Assembly (NCBI GenBank): GCA_021399435.1
Contig: JAJTUP010000018.1
Coordinates: 372,001 to 436,000 of the forward strand
Reading direction: 5' to 3'
DNA length: 64,000 bases
From: Diaporthe sp. PMI_573
Lineage: Eukaryota > Ascomycota > Sordariomycetes > Diaporthales > Diaporthaceae
In this document: one piece after another, positions 58,438 through 64,000 of the stretch
How the letters are laid out: the number at the start of each line of letters is the position of its first letter
Position numbering within the stretch: position 1 is the stretch's first letter
The notes under the pieces: model-generated
The model's database searches: none
Told to the model about the DNA's origin: nothing
The model's input: the letters and a program-made list of their open reading frames with translations, nothing else
Translations under genes and position numbers: made by a program

Positions 58438-58623
58438 TCATTTGTGTCCGTTTTCTTCAAGCGCTGTGACCGCTGGCTTGACAGCACTCTTTAAGCACTC
58501 GTCTTTCCATCCACAGAGCGGTTCAACACTTTCTTCTGGTGGCGGCAATTTTCTTCCGCAGAACTGGCACAATTTTTTGAACCAGCATAAATTGTTATAG
58601 CCGCAAGTGCTGCACCTTGGCAT
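58438..58623 (-). CDS. Possible small CxxC protein (61 aa)
   Basis: The frame MPRCSTCGYNNLCWFKKLCQ FCGRK has two CxxC pairs (CSTC and CQFC) about 12 residues apart, like a small zinc ribbon. It is followed by a Pro/Glu linker and a C-terminal helix with two more Cys (LCGWKDEC). No signal peptide. I chose the second in-frame Met. I do not recognise the family. The regular Cys spacing argues for a real product, but the short length makes chance possible. It converges on the APH-like gene. Confidence 0.4.
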   Translation of the reverse strand: MPRCSTCGYNNLCWFKKLCQFCGRKLPPPEESVEPLCGWKDECLKSAVKPAVTALEENGHK

Positions 58624-60291
58624 GGTGTACAAGCCAGCTGTCTAAGGATGCGCAAAGGCTATGTTCACGTCAGCAGAAGATATCATACAACGAGGAATTA
58701 TACACCCACATTTGAAAACGTTGGTTTTGAATGTCAATTTGTTCGGGAAGGAATAGGATGGCTAGAATCAAATCAGCATAAGATGATCATACCACAACGT
58801 GATGTTATTCACATACATTTGTAAGTGTCTTAAATGTAAGGTGTGATGGGAGAATGTAAATGCTTCGTGTCCATTAATTCCCAATAAGAGATTTGTTTTC
58901 TATTTATGTTCGACATCCAGACACCATCTCTGCTGTCAGTAAAATACATAAAGAAACTTGGGTGCAATTTGAAACTGCTCAAAGGCGCCTAGAATAGCTC
59001 TTTGATGGCTCTACTTTGAAAATCTGATTTATAGGATCTGATGGTCCATGGTGATGTCGGGTGGCGTTTGACCGCTCATCACAACAGTCCCTCAGCCCCT
59101 CAGCCCCTCAGCCCTCCAGCCCTCCCTTGATAATGTTACGGTGCCCCAGACAAAGGATATTTCTCTCAAAAACGCCGTATCACAGCCCAGGTGCTATCAC
59201 AAGAGACAAGAAGTTCAATCACCAAAGGCAAATTCTCTGAGTTCATACGGCCCACTGGTTTTGAACCACGGTTTGTAATCGTCGGAACCAAGGTTGTGCT
59301 GGTCTCAGTCTTGGTCGGGCACGCATGAGGCCTTGTCTCGTATCACATGTTCACAAAGCCCGCGCTAAGTGGATAGCCTTGAATGATCCCACCTGCATCC
59401 CAAAAACCCCTCAGCCACTTGAGCTCTCGAATTTGGAACCTGAAAGCTCACCATTTCAAGCCAAAGACAGTCTGTCATGTGTTCGTCAGAGCCTGCGAAA
59501 GCAAGCGAGTGATGCGTGCGCCGAGCATCCTGAAAGATACTGCACTAACTACTCAGTCTTTGGGTGATACATCACAATCAGAAAGATGAAAACTGAGGAT
59601 ATTAGTTGAGAAATGAGATTGCGGATTGGTGCAATTGGCCAAAGGCAGAACTGCCTGTCTCCACGGCCCCCATTCTGAGATTCCATCTTGGAGTGAAAAC
59701 GCTACATGGTAACATACGGATAGTCTCAATACAACGTGCGCAAAACCTGGAAACTCGACCAGCAAGGAAAACAATGCGGTGGTATTGACGGAATGCTGAG
59801 CTCGTGCAATACAACGCAAGCTCGATGAAAGATCTCCTTCAAAGGGGTGTAAACTCTGTTCAGCACCTGGGCTTGCCATGGTTCAGACTTCAATCACTTC
59901 GTGTGATACCCCAATGAGGTTGCACAACGTCAGGAGGACGTCAATGGCGATGAGTAGGCTAATGAGAGCTGGGAGAGCTGCATCCCTAGTAGACTGCTGG
60001 ACAACTTTGTAATGGCGTTATGTGAAGAGTTGCAGCATCCTCCCACGTGAATACCAAACGAGTGCTTAGGCCTTTGCTAGCATAGTGGTTTTCATATAAC
60101 TAGGTACGTTTCTAGTCTCGACCACACCGGAACTGAGGTTTGTTCGTCATTTTGCCACCGTGGATGTATGAAAACTGAATGCAGAGCTGAAGCCTCCAGA
60201 TTATCCAACTCGAGATCCGGAGAATCATCTGTAGGCCCTTGGATTTCTCGTGGGGGGCGCTGCGATCTTTCCATTTGCCCCATGATATCAA
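58624..60291. other. Gene-poor intergenic region
   Basis: About 1.7 kb. It holds a short CTCAGCCC tandem repeat (59091-59122). No protein gene is supported. Confidence 0.5.
59091..59122. repeat. 8-bp tandem repeat (CTCAGCCC)
   Basis: Three exact units and a fourth with one change, directly adjacent. Confidence 0.9.
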
Positions 60292-61900
60292 TTAGTTACT
60301 CCCCAGCTCATCCTGTCCGTCCTTCGCCTTCCGCATTTCCTCCCAAATGCTATGGACCTTGTTCTCCGTACGGATCTGCTGCAACGAAATAGGCCGGACC
60401 ACCGGGTGTGAAAGCTCCAAATAGTGGATTGCATCACCGTGGGATTTTATATCAGCACGGATATTCAGCATTTCCTTCCTGACAACGAGCTCTCCGGCGC
60501 CATACTTGCGTGCAACACCTTCCCAGGCCAGGATGACAAGAGGCAGCAGGGCAAAATCCCATGTACTTCTCCAGGTAATGGTAGCATGCCTTGACTGATA
60601 CTTGAAAAGAGTTGCCAATCTTTTTCGCCCATTCCATAACTCCATGGTCTTGAGCTCTGGCATTCGACAAGCTACCGCTGCTGCTGAATTAAGCATCTTG
60701 ACGATATCGGCCTGGGCTGCTTTCGGAGCCAACAATGGCGAGGTGAGACTGAGCGATGTAAGGTTGGGCCACGTCCAGGAGGGCCTGCAAGAAGCGAAGA
60801 ATAAGCCAGCGTCAATTAGGAACGAGGCCGAGAAGCGCTCGAGCTCGCGACTGGCCCAAGCAGCTGTCCGGTTCAAAGCTTTGTCTGAAACCCGAGTGTG
60901 CTTGTACCCAGGGATGAGACGTGAGTAGTATTGGTTGTAGTTCTCAAAGATTGTGAGTTTCCGTACAGATTGCCGGGTGAGTGAGTCGATGAGGAAGTCA
61001 TAGTCTACGTCAAATCAAACATTAGTAATCATTGAGAGATTATTTGATTCCAAGGAGAATAATGGAAGGCCAGTAATGAGGGCTTATTTTACCTTGGTCT
61101 GCATGGACCTGGGAACCACGATATGGTAACCTCCACGGCTCATAGAAAACCTCCTGTAGTCTAGGGAAATGGGCAAACATTTCTTCGAGCGTGGACGAAA
61201 ACCACCTTCGGCGAGTCTGTTGACGTAGCAGCAGACCTGTTACTGCTGGGACCTGGGGCAATTGGTCCCACCATTCAACTTCCCGTTCGAAGACTTCGTC
61301 GTCGGGTGACGAATCGTGGAGATAGATCGCACTCAACGCCTTTTTGATTGCTTTATCGGCTTTGCCGACTGCACTCCAGTTGTTCCAATCGTGCCCTGAT
61401 TTGTCCGTATAGTCCACGTCGCCTAGACCCAAACACTCATTCGAAGGAATATCCGGCCCGAAGGTTAGATATTTGAGCAAGTAATCTGAATCGCTGGGCG
61501 AGTGAATACTGATATCAAGCAGTAATTCACTACTCGGCTCCCATTTACTGAGCTCTGTGAACAAGGTCCGAATCGCTTTGGTAACAAGGGTGAGGTCTCT
61601 CTGCGATATAAACCGACTACCACCTGAATAGGCTTCAAGGGAAGAGTAGTGCTCAAGCTCCACACAAAGCCATATATAATTCACCTGTGACCTGTTGCGG
61701 CGAATTATTGAACTGAAATCAGCAAGACGTGGTGGTGTCACTTTAATTCTGGCGAAGTTATGCTGCTCGATAACCTTTTGCCACTCTCGTGATACTGTGG
61801 CGAGTTCAGCGAGGCTGCAGCCGTCCTCGAGTAAGGCCTGGAGGATCAACAGCCGGACCGAGGGCGGCCAACGATCCCAGGCTGTCGTTGTTGAGTCCAT
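60292..61900 (-). CDS. DUF6546/F-box-like fungal protein (506 aa, two exons)
   Basis: Exons 61900-61093 and 61004-60292 are joined by an 88-nt intron (donor GTAAAA, acceptor ACGTAG, phase 1). The start is MDSTTTAWDRWPPSVRLL; an earlier in-frame Met at 62056 adds 52 poorly matching residues. Residues about 8-50 resemble an F-box (PPSVRLLILQALLEDGCSLAELATVSREW). The remainder shows DUF6546 marks: FARIKVTPPRLADF, VNYIWLCVELEHY, LLLDISIHSPSDSDYLLKYL, PAVTGLLLRQQTRRRW and, in exon 2, WPNLTSLSLTSPLLAP and PELKTMELWNGRKRLATLF. These families are expanded in ascomycetes; a substrate-binding role in an SCF ubiquitin ligase is a family inference only. The two halves look like separate frames without the splice. 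Confidence 0.85.
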
Positions 61901-62540
61901 GATGAGACATGTAGATAGAATGATCGATGTAGCCGGTGAGAAATTGGTGAGAAGAGAGATGGTAAGGGCGGCCAAGTTTGAAATTATCGGAGCGCACAGT
62001 AACTTTATATGACTGTGATGGCATGAGACTACGGACACGCTAGGCACGTCGCACACAGGTGCAGTGTAATTACTGTTAAGTCGGTGCTAGTTAGACAGCA
62101 CCGGTCATGGTCTTTGGGATAGTGTACATCTTAGGGCCTGCAAATAACTTCGTCTCCTCCTTTCGTCTCATTTAGCAAATGCCACAACATGGTACAAGTT
62201 CGGTGCACTTATGCTAAGGTTGAGACCAATACTAAGTTGCAGTATATCAAGTTTGGGCCCGAGATACAGGGCCATGGATATTTCTGTTCCCTTCAAGACA
62301 TACACACATATCACACTGGGTCTGGGGATAGCCTGAGTCCGCGAGTGGAGGCTGGCTAAAATGTAACAAGGTCGACCTCTGCTTTCAGCTAATTTTCCAC
62401 AATGACCGCTTTACATCTCTGCACAAACTTGTTTCCGATAGATTCCAGGTATACATGATCTTGATAAAGTCGATTAGTCTTGGGCTATTTGTGTCGACGG
62501 TTCTAGTCTATTCCGCCGCCAGAAGCTGGTCTCGCTCGCC

Positions 62541-62720
62541 ACGTCTGTGCGGCTGTCACAAGGCTGTCTATATTTCTTGGACAAGTGCCACAGAAAATTG
62601 TATTCTGGGCCTACTGTTATCGGCAATGTATTTTATTTAACGCTAGGTGTTTAAGCGTTTACTACTGTCACAAGGGACGGCCTACATACTGCTTAAGTAG
62701 CGTATGTATACGGATTAAAT
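62541..62720 (+). repeat. Second large copy of the dispersed repeat
   Basis: It aligns over about 180 bp with the reverse complement of 38947-39137. Shared blocks are GTCTGTGCGGCTGTCACAAG, GTGCCACAGA, GTGTTTAAGCGTTTAC and CCTACATACTGCTTAAG. Differences are mainly transitions. The palindromic CACTTTAAAGTG borders of the 39-kb copy are absent. Confidence 0.8.
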
Positions 62721-62795
62721 ATTGTGTGGATAGCTTCTTCGAAGCTCACAAGGGCCATTCTTTTAGTATATTAGTTAGCAAATTCTGTGTTTAAA

Positions 62796-62860
62796 CGGCA
62801 GAGGCACTTTGCCCTCGCTCGCTCGCTCCGCTTGCTCGCTCCCGCAAAGCGCCCCTGCCG
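62796..62860. repeat. Imperfect 17-bp inverted repeat around a CTCGCTCG-rich loop
   Basis: Left arm CGGCAGAGGCACTTTGC (62796-62812) and right arm GCAAAGCGCCCCTGCCG (62844-62860) pair at 15 of 17 positions around a 31-nt loop of repeated GCTC. Both mismatches are A-for-G on the left arm. A second small hairpin GGCCCTTCGGGCC follows at 62867-62879. Confidence 0.85.
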
Positions 62861-63764
62861 TGGATAGGCCCTTCGGGCCGCAGAGGGGTCTGCTTAGTCA
62901 GCCTGGTGCGGGGATTTGGAGAAAAAGATCATATATGTAAAGATCTAAGTTGCAAACAAAACGCCAGGATTTTGGGGTTTGACAGGGACAAAGCAATTAT
63001 TAATTAAAACTAATTTGTTAATTTCTTTACGATCAAGAAGTCGTGACACTGAGTGACCATATTTATTAAATGCAGAAAATTCCAAGGATCATTTTCATAT
63101 ACGCAGCATGGCGAGACAGAGAATTAATATTTTTTGGCGGGAGATGCATACTGAGGGATTTGACATCGTACGGGATGAAGACCATTCTAAAAGAATGGCA
63201 AACGAAACCATTTGATGAGTACTCTGAGTGTTATTTTACACGACGAGAAGCAAAGATCACGGCCGAGATGCCCAACGTCTAGCCCCAAAATCATTCGGAA
63301 CCTTACACCATCACGTTACAAACAAAAAGGAAATGAAGAAGCGGTCGGGTGTTAGTTTCAGACTATCGTGATGAAAGCCTTACTTATCCAGAACACAGCG
63401 AAAAGGTGCCCGACTATGCGTTCTGGACCGCACTCCGATGGATCGCTGAGTGACGGCGCCTCGACAAAACTCATTGGAGAATGCTTGGCCTATCTACCTA
63501 TCTACTGTGCTGGGAGCTCCACAAAAGAAAAAGTATACGTACCGATTTAATTGGGGAAAACCCCCCAACCCCGGTCGATCGCCGCGGGCGGCGGCGACGG
63601 CACGGCGCGCGGCGCGGTGGGCACGCAGGCGGGCGAGGTGGAGGCGAGGCGAGGCGAGGAGGGCGCGGGAGAGGCGGGCCGGGCGAGGGACCCTGCGAAT
63701 ATTAGCCTAGGTCTGGGACAGTGGATTGTGGAATCATTCAAAGTTTGTTGCTCGTGAACACTTC

Positions 63765-63935
63765 GTCTCGTGGTTTGTTGAATACCATGGCTATGGTACG
63801 ATGGGCTGAGGGTGGGTGTCCAACGACTCGTCCCGGTGCTAGACAAGGAAAAGACGACATCCTCGGTTGTGGTTACCGCGAACTAGTGTCTCGTGATGTG
63901 TTGAATACCATGGTGCTGGTGTGATGGGCTCAGGG
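63765..63935. repeat. Direct repeat pair, about 47 bp each
   Basis: Units at about 63765-63811 and 63888-63935 share GTCTCGTG, TTGTTGAATACCATGG and GATGGGCT, about 80% alike by eye, with start points 123 bp apart. Confidence 0.75.
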
Positions 63936-64000
63936 GAGTTTGTCTCACGAGCAGCTGGTGTGCCGGACGCCATAGGAGTCGCAATCTGGGATTGATGGAC

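Larger units (their letters stand above)
61901..64000. other. Repeat-rich right end without a recognised gene
   Basis: About 2.1 kb. It starts with the DUF6546 promoter, then holds a dispersed-repeat copy, a GC-rich hairpin, an A+T-rich stretch (62940-63080), a sharp G+C island (63570-63690, made mostly of G, C and CG dinucleotides) and a 123-bp-spaced repeat pair. No coding frame has domain support. Confidence 0.5.

Noticed and set aside
1..64000. CRISPR arrays, operons, ribosome binding sites, origins and attachment sites
   Set aside because: The DNA is eukaryotic nuclear. No regularly spaced direct repeats with unique spacers are present, and each gene has its own flanking region.

Overview
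The window is nuclear DNA of a filamentous ascomycete (Pezizomycotina, most likely Sordariomycetes). Genes carry short introns, mostly 53-95 nt, with GT...AG borders and CTAAC/CTGAC-type branch sites. The gene families are typical of these fungi: a DUF7708-NACHT-ankyrin NLR, DUF2434, DUF7924, a fungal rhodopsin-domain membrane protein, NmrA-like reductases, a DUF6546 F-box-like protein and GH28/CE12 pectinases. I reconstructed exon-intron structures by hand from reading-frame continuity and splice signals. Family names are recognised from memory of conserved motifs, not from database searches. Layout, 0-20 kb: a cut-off secreted protein with an LPMO-like N-terminal His at the left edge; a three-exon conserved hypothetical; a 1493-residue NLR-like STAND protein divergently paired with an 11-exon SNF2 helicase; a seven-TM DUF2434 protein; COG5 with an apparent one-base frameshift; and an intronless RanGAP-like leucine-rich-repeat protein. 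Layout, 20-38 kb: about 7 kb of gene-poor DNA with a degenerate minisatellite; a rhodopsin-domain membrane protein; a 195-residue orphan; a DUF7924 protein; an NmrA-like reductase; and a small six-cysteine secreted, possibly GPI-anchored protein. Layout, 38-44 kb: a dispersed-repeat copy, an amidase and a second NmrA-like protein, the last two divergent. Layout, 47-55.5 kb: a GH28 rhamnogalacturonase and a CE12 rhamnogalacturonan acetylesterase converge on each other, a probable intron-containing tRNA-His(GUG) follows, and an MFS anion:cation-symporter-type transporter lies 3' of it. The enzyme pair acts on one polymer (deacetylation plus backbone cleavage of rhamnogalacturonan I), and the transporter could import a product. 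Layout, 57-64 kb: an APH-fold protein that has lost its catalytic residues, a small CxxC protein, a DUF6546 protein, and a repeat-rich tail holding a second large copy of the dispersed repeat, a GC-rich hairpin and a G+C island. The points most worth checking are the COG5 frameshift, the APH-like pseudokinase, the intron-containing tRNA-His, the three-copy dispersed repeat, the rhamnogalacturonan gene group and the NLR with an internal C2H2-like segment.
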